Made by a program: the position numbers and the translations under genes
Part shown: piece after piece, positions 17,815 to 26,729 of the stretch
Layout of the letters: every line of letters starts with the position of its first letter
How positions within the stretch are numbered: the stretch's first letter is position 1
Source of the DNA: Bacillus sp. FJAT-27225
Lineage (GTDB): Bacteria; Bacillota; Bacilli; Bacillales; Cytobacillaceae
DNA length: 64,000 nucleotides
Assembly (NCBI RefSeq): GCF_001685025.1
Contig: NZ_MAYU01000012.1
Coordinates: 62,001-126,000, forward strand
Direction of reading: 5' to 3'
The notes under the pieces: model-generated
Told to the model about the DNA's origin: nothing
Databases searched by the model: none
Seen by the model: the letters and a program-made list of their open reading frames with translations, nothing else

Positions 17815-18048
17815 ATGAGCACAATTCAAAGGCTGGCACTGATTCTTACTATCATCGGCGCAATCAACTGGGGCCTGGTGGGCTTTTTCCAATTTGACTT
17901 GGTAGCCTCCATCTTTGGCGGCCAGGATTCGGCTGTTTCAAGGATTATCTATGGCTTAGTGGGAATTGCGGGATTAATTAACCTTGGCCTGCTGTTTGCT
18001 CCAAGCCACGAACGTGAAGAGGCAACACAAACAAACCCATCAAGATAA
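17815..18048 (+). CDS. yuzA: YuzA, DUF378 membrane protein
   Basis: A 77-residue protein with two transmembrane helices (IQRLALILTIIGAINWGLVG and a second near residues 43-62). The signature GAINWGLVGFFQFDLVA identifies DUF378. The function is unknown. CAAGGAGGATCATA precedes the ATG. It lies in the same yug-region position as in B. subtilis and is convergent with the glutamate dehydrogenase-like gene, sharing a bidirectional terminator. Confidence 0.9.
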   Translation: MSTIQRLALILTIIGAINWGLVGFFQFDLVASIFGGQDSAVSRIIYGLVGIAGLINLGLLFAPSHEREEATQTNPSR

Positions 18049-18148
18049 ATGATTCTTTCCATAATTGGGAAGCTCGTCTCCAAAGGTGATTAGTTAACAA
18101 AGCCCAATTGCTCAGTAGCTTATGGGCACATAAGGTTGGATAAAACAG

Positions 18149-18175
18149 AAAAATCCCCATTCACGGGGATTTTTT
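18149..18175. terminator. Bidirectional terminator
   Basis: AATCCCC/GGGGATT with a 6-base loop, flanked by A-run and T-run. It serves yuzA on the plus strand and the glutamate dehydrogenase-like gene on the minus strand. Confidence 0.9.
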
Positions 18176-18178
18176 CCG

Positions 18179-19405
18179 TTATAGAAGCCCTCGGTACTGG
18201 GCAGCTTCAACCATCCTGCCGATTCCCACCATGTACGCCGCAAGCCGCATATCAACATTACGCTCAATCGCCAAATCATAAATTTTATTGAAAGCATCTG
18301 TCATCTTTTTGCGCAGCCGCGCTTCCACTTCTTCTTCATCCCAATAAAGTCCCTGTTTGTTCTGGACCCATTCAAAATACGAAGCTGCAATTGCCCCGGC
18401 CCCGGCAAGAACGTCAGGAACCAGGAGGATGCCGTTATTCATTAGAGTGGTTGTAGCTTCTAATGTTGTCGGGCCGTTTGCGGCCTCTACAATAATGGAA
18501 GCCTTAATATTGTGCGCATTTTTAAGCGTAATTTGCCTTGAAACTGCTGCAGGAACAAGGATATCACAATCGAGTTCCAGCAGTTCCTCATTGGGAATGG
18601 TTCCTTCAAACAAGGAAGTGACTGTTCCGAAACTGTCCCGCCTGCTCAGCAAATAGCCAACATTCAGTCCGTCAGGATCGTATAGTGCGCCGTAGGCATC
18701 GGAAATTCCGATGACAATCGCACCTGCGTCTACCATTAGTTTCGCCAGGTGGCTGCCTGCATTTCCAAAGCCCTGGATGATGACTCTTGCTCCCTTAAGG
18801 CGGAGACGTCTTTTCCTGGCCGCCTCTTCGATACAAATGGCAATACCGATTGCACCAGCCTGTTCCCGGATATGTGAGCCCCCCAGGACGAGAGGCTTGC
18901 CGGAAATAAAGCTTGCAGAGTCGTATTTTTTTAGCTTGTTGTATTCATCCATCATCCAGCCCATTATCTGAGAGTTGGTAAAAAGATCCGGTCCGGGAAT
19001 ATCCTTGGAAGGCCCGACAATCTGGGCAATCGCGCGAACATATCCCCGGCTGAGCCGCTCAAGCTCCCCAAAGCTTAAACGGCGCGGGTCACAGGCAATA
19101 CCGCCCTTTCCGCCTCCAAAGGGCAGTCCGGCAATTCCGCATTGCAATCCCGCCCAAACCGATAACGCCTTCACGATATCCACAGTCAAATCGGGGTGGT
19201 AGCGGATCCCGCCTTTGATCGGGCCGGCCGCATCGTTATGATGGGCTCGGAAACCGGAAAAAACCTTTACGGACCCATCATCCATCCGGACCGGAATACG
19301 AACCTCCAGCACTCGTTCAGGCTCCTTCAAAAGCTCGTAAACTCCATCGTCATAGCCAAGCTTTCGGATTGCCTCTTTCATTAGTGTTTGTGTCGATTGA
19401 AGCAT
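18179..19405 (-). CDS. Glutamate dehydrogenase-like protein (RocG/GudB family, divergent)
   Basis: A 408-residue member of the Glu/Leu/Phe/Val dehydrogenase family. Catalytic elements are present: GGIRYHP, LPFGGGKGGIACDPR and DIPGPDLFTNSQ. The NAD-domain fold is clear (IIQGFGNAGSHLAKLMVDAG). Several usually conserved positions differ from B. subtilis RocG: GGSHIREQAGAIG where the family has GGSxGRETATAxG, DIPGPD for DIPAPD, and AASYFEW for TVSYFEW. It follows rocD by about 94 bp on the same strand, so it may oxidise glutamate from ornithine. CTAAGGAGAGCC precedes the ATG. Either a divergent glutamate dehydrogenase or a related amino-acid dehydrogenase is possible. Confidence 0.85.
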   Translation of the reverse strand: MLQSTQTLMKEAIRKLGYDDGVYELLKEPERVLEVRIPVRMDDGSVKVFSGFRAHHNDAAGPIKGGIRYHPDLTVDIVKALSVWAGLQCGIAGLPFGGGKGGIACDPRRLSFGELERLSRGYVRAIAQIVGPSKDIPGPDLFTNSQIMGWMMDEYNKLKKYDSASFISGKPLVLGGSHIREQAGAIGIAICIEEAARKRRLRLKGARVIIQGFGNAGSHLAKLMVDAGAIVIGISDAYGALYDPDGLNVGYLLSRRDSFGTVTSLFEGTIPNEELLELDCDILVPAAVSRQITLKNAHNIKASIIVEAANGPTTLEATTTLMNNGILLVPDVLAGAGAIAASYFEWVQNKQGLYWDEEEVEARLRKKMTDAFNKIYDLAIERNVDMRLAAYMVGIGRMVEAAQYRGLL

Positions 19406-19499
19406 GTTTGGCTCTCCTTAGCTTTCATTTCGTACTGGCAGATGGCTGGCGCAAACTATCCAGCCTATTGAGCATGGCGTTCCCAACCTTTGCGCGGTC

Positions 19500-20699
19500 C
19501 TATTCCAGTACTTTCTTAATCCGCTCTATTGCCCAATCCAGTTCTTCTTTTGTAATGACAAGCGGAGGCGCAAAGCGGATAACCGTCTCATGGGTTTCCT
19601 TGCAAAGCAAGCCCTCTTCCTTCAGCTGCTCACAATAAGAGCGTGCCGGTTCGGTAAGCTCGACACCAATGAACAGTCCTCTACCCCGCACCTCTTTAAT
19701 CCGCGGATTGTTAATTTCCTTTAATTTGCCCATAAAGTATTCACCAAGTTCAAGCGATTTGTCCGCAAGCTTCTCATCCACAAGCACGTCAAGAGCCGCA
19801 ATCGAAACCGCACAAGCCATCGGATTTCCACCGAAGGTAGAGCCATGTGAACCTGGATTGAACACCCCAAGTATATCTTTATTCGCCACAACACATGAGA
19901 TAGGAAACACTCCTCCACCAAGCGCTTTACCAAGGATGTACATATCCGGCTCAAAGCCTTCCCATTCGCAGGCGAACATTTTTCCAGTCCTGGCAAGCCC
20001 GGCCTGAATTTCATCCGCGACGAACAGCACATTGTTTTCCTTGCAAAGCTCATACGCTTTCTTTAGGAAGCCTTCCGGCGGAATAATGATGCCTGCTTCC
20101 CCCTGGATCGGCTCAATAATGAAAGCTGCAGTATTTGGTGTTATCGCATCCCTCAATGCATCGAGGTTTCCATATGGGATCAGCTTGATGCCAGGAAGCA
20201 TCGGGCCGAATCCTTTTTTATATTCTTCCTCCGAAGAAAGGGAAACTGCTGTCATCGTTCGGCCGTGGAAGTTGCCTGTGCAGCCGATGATTTCCGCCTT
20301 GTTGTCTTCCACTCCTTTGACAAAATAAGCCCAGCGCCTAGCTGCCTTGATGGCAGTCTCGACGGCTTCAGCACCCGTATTCATTGGTAATACCATGTCT
20401 TTATTCGCCAGTTTTGAAACCTTTTCGTACCATGGGCCAAGCTGGTCGTTATGGAATGCCCTGGAAGTTAACGTTACACGATCTGCCTGGTCTTTAAGCG
20501 CCTGAATGATTTTTGGATGGCGATGGCCCTGGTTGACCGCCGAATATGCACTCAGCATATCCATGTATCTAGTGCCTTCTGGATCCTCAACCCATACTCC
20601 TTCCGCTTTCGAAATAACAATCGGCAGCGGATTATAGTTCTTGGCCCCGAACTTTTCTGTTTGTTCAATGATATCGTGGCTATTTGCAGTATGTACCAT
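19500..20699 (-). CDS. rocD: Ornithine aminotransferase
   Basis: A 399-residue class III PLP aminotransferase that converts ornithine and 2-oxoglutarate to glutamate semialdehyde and glutamate. Visible motifs are [63 protein letters not shown] and the PLP lysine in [22 protein letters not shown] precedes the ATG. It is followed by the glutamate dehydrogenase-like gene in the same orientation, consistent with arginine/ornithine catabolism. This pair interrupts the usual yug gene order. Confidence 0.96.
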   Translation of the reverse strand: MVHTANSHDIIEQTEKFGAKNYNPLPIVISKAEGVWVEDPEGTRYMDMLSAYSAVNQGHRHPKIIQALKDQADRVTLTSRAFHNDQLGPWYEKVSKLANKDMVLPMNTGAEAVETAIKAARRWAYFVKGVEDNKAEIIGCTGNFHGRTMTAVSLSSEEEYKKGFGPMLPGIKLIPYGNLDALRDAITPNTAAFIIEPIQGEAGIIIPPEGFLKKAYELCKENNVLFVADEIQAGLARTGKMFACEWEGFEPDMYILGKALGGGVFPISCVVANKDILGVFNPGSHGSTFGGNPMACAVSIAALDVLVDEKLADKSLELGEYFMGKLKEINNPRIKEVRGRGLFIGVELTEPARSYCEQLKEEGLLCKETHETVIRFAPPLVITKEELDWAIERIKKVLE

Positions 20700-20884
20700 G
20701 TTTATCCCTCCATTTTATGGACATTCTCGGTTTCTATTTAAAAAAATCCATGCACTACTATTGTACATAACAGAACGGGAATTTTGTAGTAATTGTATAA
20801 TAGAAAAAAGCACAACGAAAAGAAGATGCGGGGCCCGCTATGAAAGGTGGGTGGGATCCGCTAGGATTCAGAAATAGTCCAGTA

Positions 20885-20925
20885 AAATAAAAAAAGCCCA
20901 TACCCATTCAGGTACAGACTTTTCA
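20885..20925 (-). terminator. Terminator after yugI
   Basis: AAAAGCCCATACC pairs with GGTACAGACTTTT using three G-U pairs in the minus-strand RNA, ending in seven T. Confidence 0.75.
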
Positions 20926-20928
20926 CTC

Positions 20929-21327
20929 TTACTTATTTACTTCTTCCTGCTGGGATTGGTCAATCCATTCCTGCAGTTTTTCTTTCAAGGTGTTAAAACC
21001 TTGCTGTTGCTCAGCTTCTGGCATAATAGCCGCAGCCTGGCGCTTGGGGCGCGGCTTTTTAGCACGCTGCTGCGGTGCAGGCGCTTCTTCAGTAGCCCTG
21101 ATCGATAGGCTTACTTTTCCAGCTTCTTCATCAACAGACAAAACCTTTACATTCACTTCATCTCCGACCTTTAGAAAGTCATTGATATCCTTTACATAGC
21201 CATGAGTAATTTCTGAAATATGGACGAGTCCCTGGGTATTTCCATCAAGCGCAACAAACGCTCCGTAAGGCTGAATCCCGGTAACTTTTCCTGTCAGGAC
21301 ACTACCTGTTTCAATTTTTTCCGACAT
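20929..21327 (-). CDS. yugI: YugI, S1-domain general stress protein
   Basis: A 132-residue protein. Residues 5-77 are an S1 RNA-binding domain (GSVLTGKVTGIQPYGAFVAL, GLVHISEI, VGDEVNVKVLSVD). A basic linker (QRAKKPRPKRQ) and an acidic tail follow. The family (general stress protein 13) associates with ribosomes or RNA. It has its own terminator and lies in conserved yug order. AGGAGTGTTAC precedes the ATG. Confidence 0.92.
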   Translation of the reverse strand: MSEKIETGSVLTGKVTGIQPYGAFVALDGNTQGLVHISEITHGYVKDINDFLKVGDEVNVKVLSVDEEAGKVSLSIRATEEAPAPQQRAKKPRPKRQAAAIMPEAEQQQGFNTLKEKLQEWIDQSQQEEVNK

Positions 21328-21644
21328 AGTAACACTCCTAGGTTTGAATTAATTTATTCTCATTTATACGCAATATAAAATTATATCACAAATGACTCAC
21401 TTAATCAAAGCCAGCGAATGATGTCTCCTTACACGTATTCCACTGACCTATCCAGATTAAACGCAACTTATAGGGAAAGACTGGATAATGGTAACAGTTT
21501 GTTCAGAATTTCGACTAAAATGCACTTCTTCCAAGTGATACAATAATAGTAGAAAAGTCTCGCAAATTAAATATGCCTACTGCACCTCATCCAGAGTTCT
21601 CCGTTCTCGCCATAAGATGTATTTTTACAAGGGAGGTAATAGCA
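21328..21644. other. Intergenic region between yugI and the XRE regulator
   Basis: This 317-bp AT-rich stretch separates divergent genes and must contain both promoters. A sequence around 21440-21540 could hold a TTGTTC-type element, but no clear paired -35/-10 was found. No gene, repeat or hairpin of note was seen. Confidence 0.5.
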
Positions 21645-21962
21645 ATGAGCATGATAGGGAAAAAGATTCAGGAAATACGCGAAATGCAAAACATGACAAG
21701 GCAGGAGCTTGCCAGAAAAGCCCGAATCGGTATACAGACACTTGAAAAGTATGAAACAGGTGCAAAGATTCCGGAAGTCCAAACCGTACTGAAAATTAGT
21801 ACTGTCCTTGATGTTGCTCCTTCAGACTTATTGGGCACAACCTGCCACGCAAAGCATTCTGTCCTCGATCAGGAGATTGACCTGCTCATCAATGAGCTCG
21901 GCAAGGAAAAAGCCCGACTGATCCTTCAGAAGGCAGTTGATGACAAAGCAATTACCTCATGA
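21645..21962 (+). CDS. XRE-family transcriptional regulator
   Basis: A 105-residue protein starting at ATG 21645 with AAGGGAGGTAATAGC upstream; the frame is open further upstream but has no good site there. Residues 5-63 are a Cro/CI-type helix-turn-helix (GKKIQEIREMQNMTRQELAR, then IGIQTLEKYETGAKIP). The C-terminal 40 residues are helical (DQEIDLLINELGKEKARLIL), probably for dimerisation. The target is unknown. It ends at a bidirectional terminator. Confidence 0.85.
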   Translation: MSMIGKKIQEIREMQNMTRQELARKARIGIQTLEKYETGAKIPEVQTVLKISTVLDVAPSDLLGTTCHAKHSVLDQEIDLLINELGKEKARLILQKAVDDKAITS

Positions 21963-21974
21963 TTTTTCATAAAA

Positions 21975-22005
21975 AAACGGCAGGCCCACGCGGCTTGCCG
22001 TTTTG
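21975..22005. terminator. Bidirectional terminator
   Basis: AAACGGCAGGCC/GGCTTGCCGTTT (one G-U) with an A-run on the left and TTTT on the right, between the convergent XRE gene and the 147-aa gene. Confidence 0.9.
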
Positions 22006-22007
22006 CT

Positions 22008-22451
22008 TTAATCCCAGTGGTTAAAGACTGCCTCCCCAACAGTGCCTGGCCTCCAATAGGCAAGTTGCAAAAGGTCCGCTTCATGCAGTGTATTCTCGTT
22101 CACCACATATATCTTTTTGCCCTTTTTTCCAAAATGCAATGGTTCGGACAATTGCAATGGACTAAGTACCTGATAATGCTGCTCAAACATACCGGTTAGT
22201 CCAGGCTTATCAAGAAATTCGAGTGCTTCCGACTTTGCAAAAGCCAGATACGGATAATGGGCATTCAACAAGATACGAAACCTGCCTTCTTCGGTAAGAG
22301 CACTGCACTCATGATAGTTCCGACCTGGGTGGGCAGGCGAAAAATCAACAACTCTAAAACCAGGGACAGACTGGCAGATTTTTTTAAAAAGGACACTGTC
22401 TACTGATGGTGCGGGCTCGAAACCGGTGACCCCTGCACATAGGATTGTCAA
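22008..22451 (-). CDS. Conserved hypothetical protein, 147 aa
   Basis: The start is set at TTG 22451 because GAGGAGGAGACAAGG lies immediately upstream; a longer frame begins further out without such a site. The product starts TILCAGVTGFEPAPSVDSV and contains the patterned HYPYLAFAKSEALEFLDKPG and KKIYVVNENTLHEADLLQLA. It has no membrane segment. I do not recognise the family and assign no function. It is divergent from yugF, with 98 bp between starts. Confidence 0.7.
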   Translation of the reverse strand: MTILCAGVTGFEPAPSVDSVLFKKICQSVPGFRVVDFSPAHPGRNYHECSALTEEGRFRILLNAHYPYLAFAKSEALEFLDKPGLTGMFEQHYQVLSPLQLSEPLHFGKKGKKIYVVNENTLHEADLLQLAYWRPGTVGEAVFNHWD

Positions 22452-22549
22452 CCTTGTCTCCTCCTCAATGAAAATAGAAAAGCTTAAATGATTTAGGGGC
22501 ATGCTAAAAAGGTATATACTTTAGTAGAAAATAACAAAGGAGGCCGGGC

Positions 22550-23377
22550 ATGTCTCAAACCGCTGAAGCAAACATAAAAAAGATTAATGGAATTGACCTG
22601 TATTACGAATGGCATCCCTGCCGCCCGGAAGCAAAAACAGTCGTCCTTATCCACGGATTTCTCGCATCCACCTTTTGCTTCCGAAAGCTCGTGCCGCTAT
22701 TGCAAAAGGACTATAATATCCTCTCGGTCGACGTTCCGCCGTTTGGAAAAAGCGGCAAAGCAAAAAGCTTTTTGTATACATACAAAAACATTGCCTCAAC
22801 CCTTATTACCCTGCTAAAGGATCTGGAAATAAAAAAGCCGATCCTCGCCGGGCATTCAATGGGCGGACAACATTCACTCAACATGATCGCCCTTGAGCCC
22901 GATATTGCCGAGAAGGTTGTACTATTATGCAGCTCCGGATACCTCAAGCCGCCGGGCCGCCTTTTATCGATTGGGAGCAGGCTTCCACTCTTCCATCTTG
23001 CCGTCAAACGCTGGCTCGTCCGCTCAGGGGGCGTCAAGGACAACCTAAAGCTTGTCGTGCATGACCAGTCACTCATTGACGAAGACATGCTCAGAGGCTA
23101 TATGCAGCCTTTTTTAAACAAGGAAATGTTCCACGGGCTCGGAAAATTCATTCATGACAGAGAAGGCGACCTGCCTCCGGAAGCACTCAAGCAGCTCGAT
23201 GTGCCCTCCCTTCTAATCTGGGGAGAACACGACCGCGTCACACCTGTAGCAGTCGGCAAACGGCTCCAGGGCGACCTCAAGAACTCGGAGCTGGTCGTTC
23301 TGAAAAACACCGGGCACCTCATCATGGAAGAGGAGCCCGAAAAGGTATATGAACTGATGCGTGACTTTATTGGCTAA
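22550..23377 (+). CDS. yugF: Alpha/beta hydrolase (YugF-like)
   Basis: A 275-residue alpha/beta hydrolase. It shows the oxyanion region VVLIHGFLAS, the nucleophile elbow AGHSMGGQ, the acid in LIWGEHDRVTP and the catalytic His in NTGHLIMEE. The substrate is unknown; relatives are esterases or C-C hydrolases. AAAGGAGGCCGGGC precedes the ATG. Its position next to yugE and patB matches B. subtilis. Confidence 0.9.
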   Translation: MSQTAEANIKKINGIDLYYEWHPCRPEAKTVVLIHGFLASTFCFRKLVPLLQKDYNILSVDVPPFGKSGKAKSFLYTYKNIASTLITLLKDLEIKKPILAGHSMGGQHSLNMIALEPDIAEKVVLLCSSGYLKPPGRLLSIGSRLPLFHLAVKRWLVRSGGVKDNLKLVVHDQSLIDEDMLRGYMQPFLNKEMFHGLGKFIHDREGDLPPEALKQLDVPSLLIWGEHDRVTPVAVGKRLQGDLKNSELVVLKNTGHLIMEEEPEKVYELMRDFIG

Positions 23378-23445
23378 GGACTTTTCTTTAAAAAGTGCTT
23401 TGCGCCTACGCCCGTTATTGCATGGGCATGGCGGCCGCGAAAAGC

Positions 23446-23706
23446 CTAGATTTCACACGAACTATCATTTTTCAGCATGAGCATCCTGCTTGCGGCTTTT
23501 CGGCATTCATCGAGTGGAAGTTTCTCCTCGAATGAAAAATCAAAAATATCCTGGATACGCCTCGCTAGTTCCGCGACACTGTCAAGCTCATGGACAGCCG
23601 CGACGATATCGGCGATTTCTGTATCATAACACCCGCCACCAAGGCGGAATGGATCCCAATCATTCACTTCATCTGCAAGCAGAAAATTCAATGTGGCTGT
23701 TTCCAT
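23446..23706 (-). CDS. yugE: YugE, DUF1871 family
   Basis: An 86-residue acidic protein with the DUF1871 pattern NDWDPFRLGGGCYDTEIADI. Family structures are small helical bundles without known function. It starts at an ATG with AGGTGAAAGC upstream. It lies between yugF (convergent) and patB (divergent), as in B. subtilis. Confidence 0.88.
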   Translation of the reverse strand: METATLNFLLADEVNDWDPFRLGGGCYDTEIADIVAAVHELDSVAELARRIQDIFDFSFEEKLPLDECRKAASRMLMLKNDSSCEI

Positions 23707-23791
23707 GCTTTCACCTGCATTCTTTTTTATTCCTGACTATCTTACCATAGCGCGGGAGTTGTTGAAATGTATCAAGAAGGGGGAATTTATA

Positions 23792-24952
23792 ATGAACTTT
23801 GATGAGAAAATAGACCGTTTACGGACCGCCTCGGTTAAATGGGAAATGACAAAGGAGATTTACGGGACGGCTGACGTTTTGCCGATGTGGGTCGCCGATA
23901 TGGATTTCCACCCGCCACAGCAGGTACTGGATGCAATTAAAGCCAGGGTTGACCATGGCGTTTTTGGCTACACCTTTGTTCCGCCTGTTGTTTATCGCGC
24001 AATCAGCAGCTGGGTTGAACAAAGGCATAGTTGGCAAATCCTCCCTTCATGGATTTTGTTTTCACCAGGTGTTGTCCCATCGATAAGCATCGCAATTCAA
24101 TCCTTTTCACAGCCAGGGGACCGGATTCTTGTCCAGCCGCCCGTCTATACACCGTTTTTTGACATGGCCGAACTAAACGGGCGAATCGTTGAGCGGTCTC
24201 CCCTCGTTTTGAAGGATGGCCGGTATGAAATTGACTTTGACAGCTTTGAAGCCTCTTTGAAAAAAGGCTGCAAGCTGTTCTTGCTTTGCAATCCGCATAA
24301 CCCTGGCGGGCGCGTCTGGACAAAGGACGAGCTGTTAAGGATGTCGGAACTTTGCATTCAATATGACTGTCTGATTCTATCGGATGAGATTCATTCGGAT
24401 ATTGTTTTTAGCGGCCACCGCCATATTCCGATTGCAAGCCTGGGTGACGAAATCGCTGAGAAGACGATCACCTGTATTGCACCAAGCAAAACCTTTAATC
24501 TGGCTGGGCTGCAAACCTCTGCTGTAATCATTTCCAACGAGAGCCTAAAGGAAACATTTCAGGCCAATCAAAAACGGCAGGGCTTTTTCACCCTAAATGC
24601 TATCGGGATTGCGGCAATGGAGGCGGCCTATGCACATGGCTCGGACTGGCTTGAAAGACTTATTACGTATCTTGATGAGAATGTCACGGCTGCCCGGGAA
24701 TTTATTGCCCGTGAGCTCCCTGATGTGAAGCTGGTCGAACCTGACGCTTCTTATTTACTTTGGCTTGATTGCCGTCAGCTTGGCCTGACGGATGACGAAC
24801 TAATGAAAAGGCTGGTCGAGGTTGGCAAAGTTGGACTCGAACCCGGCCCAAAATACGGCACAGGTGGCGAAGGCTTCCTCCGCATGAACATCGGCTGCCC
24901 CCGCGACGTCCTCATCGACGGCTTGCAGAGGATAAAAAAGGCACTCGGCTAG
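23792..24952 (+). CDS. patB: PatB/MalY-type aminotransferase (cystathionine beta-lyase activity likely)
   Basis: A 386-residue fold-type I PLP enzyme. The start is ATG 23792, supported by AAGAAGGGGGAATT; the frame stays open upstream into the yugE promoter region. Motifs: PMWVADMDFHPP near the N-terminus (MalY/PatB hallmark), NPHNPGGRVW, SDEIHSDIVF and the PLP lysine K233 in PSKTFNLAGL. PatB-family enzymes cleave cystathionine or cysteine C-S bonds. Context is the yug block. An array of short repeats and a terminator follow. Confidence 0.93.
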   Translation: MNFDEKIDRLRTASVKWEMTKEIYGTADVLPMWVADMDFHPPQQVLDAIKARVDHGVFGYTFVPPVVYRAISSWVEQRHSWQILPSWILFSPGVVPSISIAIQSFSQPGDRILVQPPVYTPFFDMAELNGRIVERSPLVLKDGRYEIDFDSFEASLKKGCKLFLLCNPHNPGGRVWTKDELLRMSELCIQYDCLILSDEIHSDIVFSGHRHIPIASLGDEIAEKTITCIAPSKTFNLAGLQTSAVIISNESLKETFQANQKRQGFFTLNAIGIAAMEAAYAHGSDWLERLITYLDENVTAAREFIARELPDVKLVEPDASYLLWLDCRQLGLTDDELMKRLVEVGKVGLEPGPKYGTGGEGFLRMNIGCPRDVLIDGLQRIKKALG

Positions 24953-24969
24953 AAGGCAGCCAGCCGAAC

Positions 24970-25050
24970 AACGGGGACGGTTCTCTTGCCGTGTGAGCGG
25001 TTCTCGCTTGCGTGTTAAGAGGAACGGTTCACGTTTGCCGTCCTTTTTTT
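24970..25050 (+). terminator. GGGGACGGTTCTC-type repeat cluster with T-run after patB
   Basis: Three imperfect copies of an ACGGTTCTC...TTGCCGT motif occur between 24972 and 25043, followed by seven T. GGACGG near the start can pair with CCGTCC at the end. It probably terminates patB and resembles REP-like palindromes. Confidence 0.6.
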
Positions 25051-25130
25051 AATCTGGACACATTTTTGTAAATACAGGACAAAAAATCAATGATTCAGGA
25101 CAGGTTTTCATTTAATCAGGACAAACTGAA
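25051..25130. repeat. Four 21-bp direct repeats around GGACA
   Basis: GGACA occurs at 25056, 25077, 25098 and 25119, exactly 21 bp apart. Each is preceded by AATCT, ATACA, ATTCA or AATCA and followed by AT-rich DNA. Confidence 0.85.
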
Positions 25131-25137
25131 ATTCGAA

Positions 25138-25179
25138 ACAAAAATGCCGCCCCCGGGAACAGCCCAGGGACGGCATTTT
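25138..25179. terminator. Bidirectional terminator between patB and ppaC
   Basis: AAAATGCCG/CGGCATTTT with internal CCC/GGG pairs; A-run and T-run flank it. Confidence 0.8.
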
Positions 25180-25237
25180 CAATCCTAATAAGGAAGTTAT
25201 AGATTTCGCGACAGTGTAAAACTTTTTTACTGAGCGT

Positions 25238-25392
25238 ACCTACGTCTAGCTCCAGCACCTATCGCCTAGCAAACTTCAGGCCTCCTCCCTACGATAAGTC
25301 ATCATCGACTCGCTTCGCTCATCGTGATTCCTTTATCTCAGTGGAAGTCCCTCCAGTTTGTACGGCGATGACCGAGGCGCTTCCGCTTTTGT
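25238..25392 (-). repeat. Dispersed stop-codon-proximal element, copy B
   Basis: On the minus strand it begins one base after the ppaC stop (CAAAAGCGGAAGCGCC) and ends GGTGCTGGAGCTAGACGTAGG. It is roughly 90% identical to copy A. The region 25180-25237 between it and the terminator holds nothing recognisable. Confidence 0.9.
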
Positions 25393-26331
25393 TTATTGAT
25401 TGCGCTTTTGGAATGTTTCTGTCAAGACCGGAACGATTTGTTTTTTCCGTGACACGACGCCTTTCAGTACAGCAGTGTTATCTAAGAGTGGGACGTTGTA
25501 TGCTTCTTCAACTGCAGAAGCTGCGCGGCCAATCGCAAGTCCGACTGAATCGTTTGTTAAAATATCTGTTACAACGAATAGGAACAAGTCTAAACCCTTC
25601 GCCTCTACAACTGCGGTAAGCGCATCCTCCAGCTCAGCTTTCCTGCTCATCACATCGTTTGTATCTACAGCATTCACTTGAGCAATTTCGACCTTGCTTG
25701 AACCCATTTGGAATTCCTTCGCGTCAAGCGAAATCAGTTGAGCAATAGTCTTGTCGCTCAAATCCGCTCCAGCTTTCAGCATAGCCAGGCCGTACTCATT
25801 CGCATCAAAACCAGCGATTTCAGCAAGCTCGGCAGCTGCATCAATATCTTCCTGTGTGCATGTAGGCGATTTGAATAAAAGGGAATCGGAAATGATTGCA
25901 GACAGCATTAGGCCTGCAGTCGCCTTTTCAATTTCAACACCCTTTTCCTTGTAGATCTTGTTTAAAATCGTTGCTGTGCAGCCTACAGGCTCTGCGCGGT
26001 AATAAAGAGGATCGCTTGTTTCAAAGTTTGCAATCCTGTGGTGGTCAATCACTTCAAGGATGCTGACTTCTGCAATATCGTCCGCACTTTGCTGCCTTTC
26101 ATTATGGTCAACCAGGATAACACCTGCAGCCTCACCAGAAACTTTTTCAACAAGGCGTGGAGCCTCAGCACCGAATGCAGCAAGTGCATGAGCAGTTTCG
26201 CCATTGATTTCACCGAGGCGAACAGCTTCCGCATCAACGCCAAGCTTCCGTTTTAACTCCGCATACGCTATAGCGGAACAAATACTATCCGTATCAGGAT
26301 TTTTGTGGCCGAATACAAGAACCTTATTCAT
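25393..26331 (-). CDS. ppaC: Manganese-dependent inorganic pyrophosphatase
   Basis: A 312-residue family II (DHH/DHHA2) pyrophosphatase, which hydrolyses pyrophosphate from biosynthesis. Metal ligands are visible in [13 protein letters not shown] (His9, Asp13, Asp15), LVDHNE and VIDHHRIAN. The C-terminal DHHA2 domain contains GLALGRA-like [16 protein letters not shown] and [11 protein letters not shown]. Length matches the B. subtilis enzyme (about 309). AAGGAGAGAATTG precedes the ATG. Repeat copy B starts right after its stop codon. Confidence 0.97.
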   Translation of the reverse strand: MNKVLVFGHKNPDTDSICSAIAYAELKRKLGVDAEAVRLGEINGETAHALAAFGAEAPRLVEKVSGEAAGVILVDHNERQQSADDIAEVSILEVIDHHRIANFETSDPLYYRAEPVGCTATILNKIYKEKGVEIEKATAGLMLSAIISDSLLFKSPTCTQEDIDAAAELAEIAGFDANEYGLAMLKAGADLSDKTIAQLISLDAKEFQMGSSKVEIAQVNAVDTNDVMSRKAELEDALTAVVEAKGLDLFLFVVTDILTNDSVGLAIGRAASAVEEAYNVPLLDNTAVLKGVVSRKKQIVPVLTETFQKRNQ

Positions 26332-26505
26332 TCAACAATTCTCTCCTTGAAAAACATAAAATATAGTGTGCGTTTTTTATTTTATCAGTTATTCCTCTTC
26401 ATTTCTAATCTGCCAGCAAAAAAACCGAAATTGCCTTGAATTGCAAACGCTACATTCGTAAAAGGTAAAGGCGACAGGTCCATTTTTTTAGAAAGGAAGA
26501 AGAAT

Positions 26506-26658
26506 ATGCCATACAGAAATCTTTCTCAGTACCGCGTCCCAAAAGGCAATAAAGCCAAATATTCCGGTGTCGAAGCATCGTATGAATTTACAACCGGCAA
26601 TGAAATAGGACGTGAAGAAAAATCAACAAAGAAAGAGCAAAACCCGGATAACCACTAA
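26506..26658 (+). CDS. Small hydrophilic protein, 50 aa, unknown
   Basis: The ATG is preceded by GAAAGGAAGAAGAAT. The product begins PYRNLSQYRVPKGNKAKYSG and ends with a Lys/Glu/Asn-rich tail. It has no cysteine, membrane segment or signal peptide. Codon use looks coding. No family was recognised. It lies alone between ppaC (divergent) and the next small membrane protein gene (convergent). Confidence 0.6.
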   Translation: MPYRNLSQYRVPKGNKAKYSGVEASYEFTTGNEIGREEKSTKKEQNPDNH

Positions 26659-26698
26659 AGCACGGCCGTGAAGATTCATGGTTTCCGGAAAGAGGTCA

Positions 26699-26729
26699 TT
26701 AAAAAAGGAAACAGTTCTCAACTGTTTCC
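26699..26729 (-). terminator. Terminator overlapping the stop codon of the 68-aa gene
   Basis: GGAAACAGTT/AACTGTTTCC with a 3-base loop. The TGA stop lies at the loop, and six T follow on the minus strand. Confidence 0.88.
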
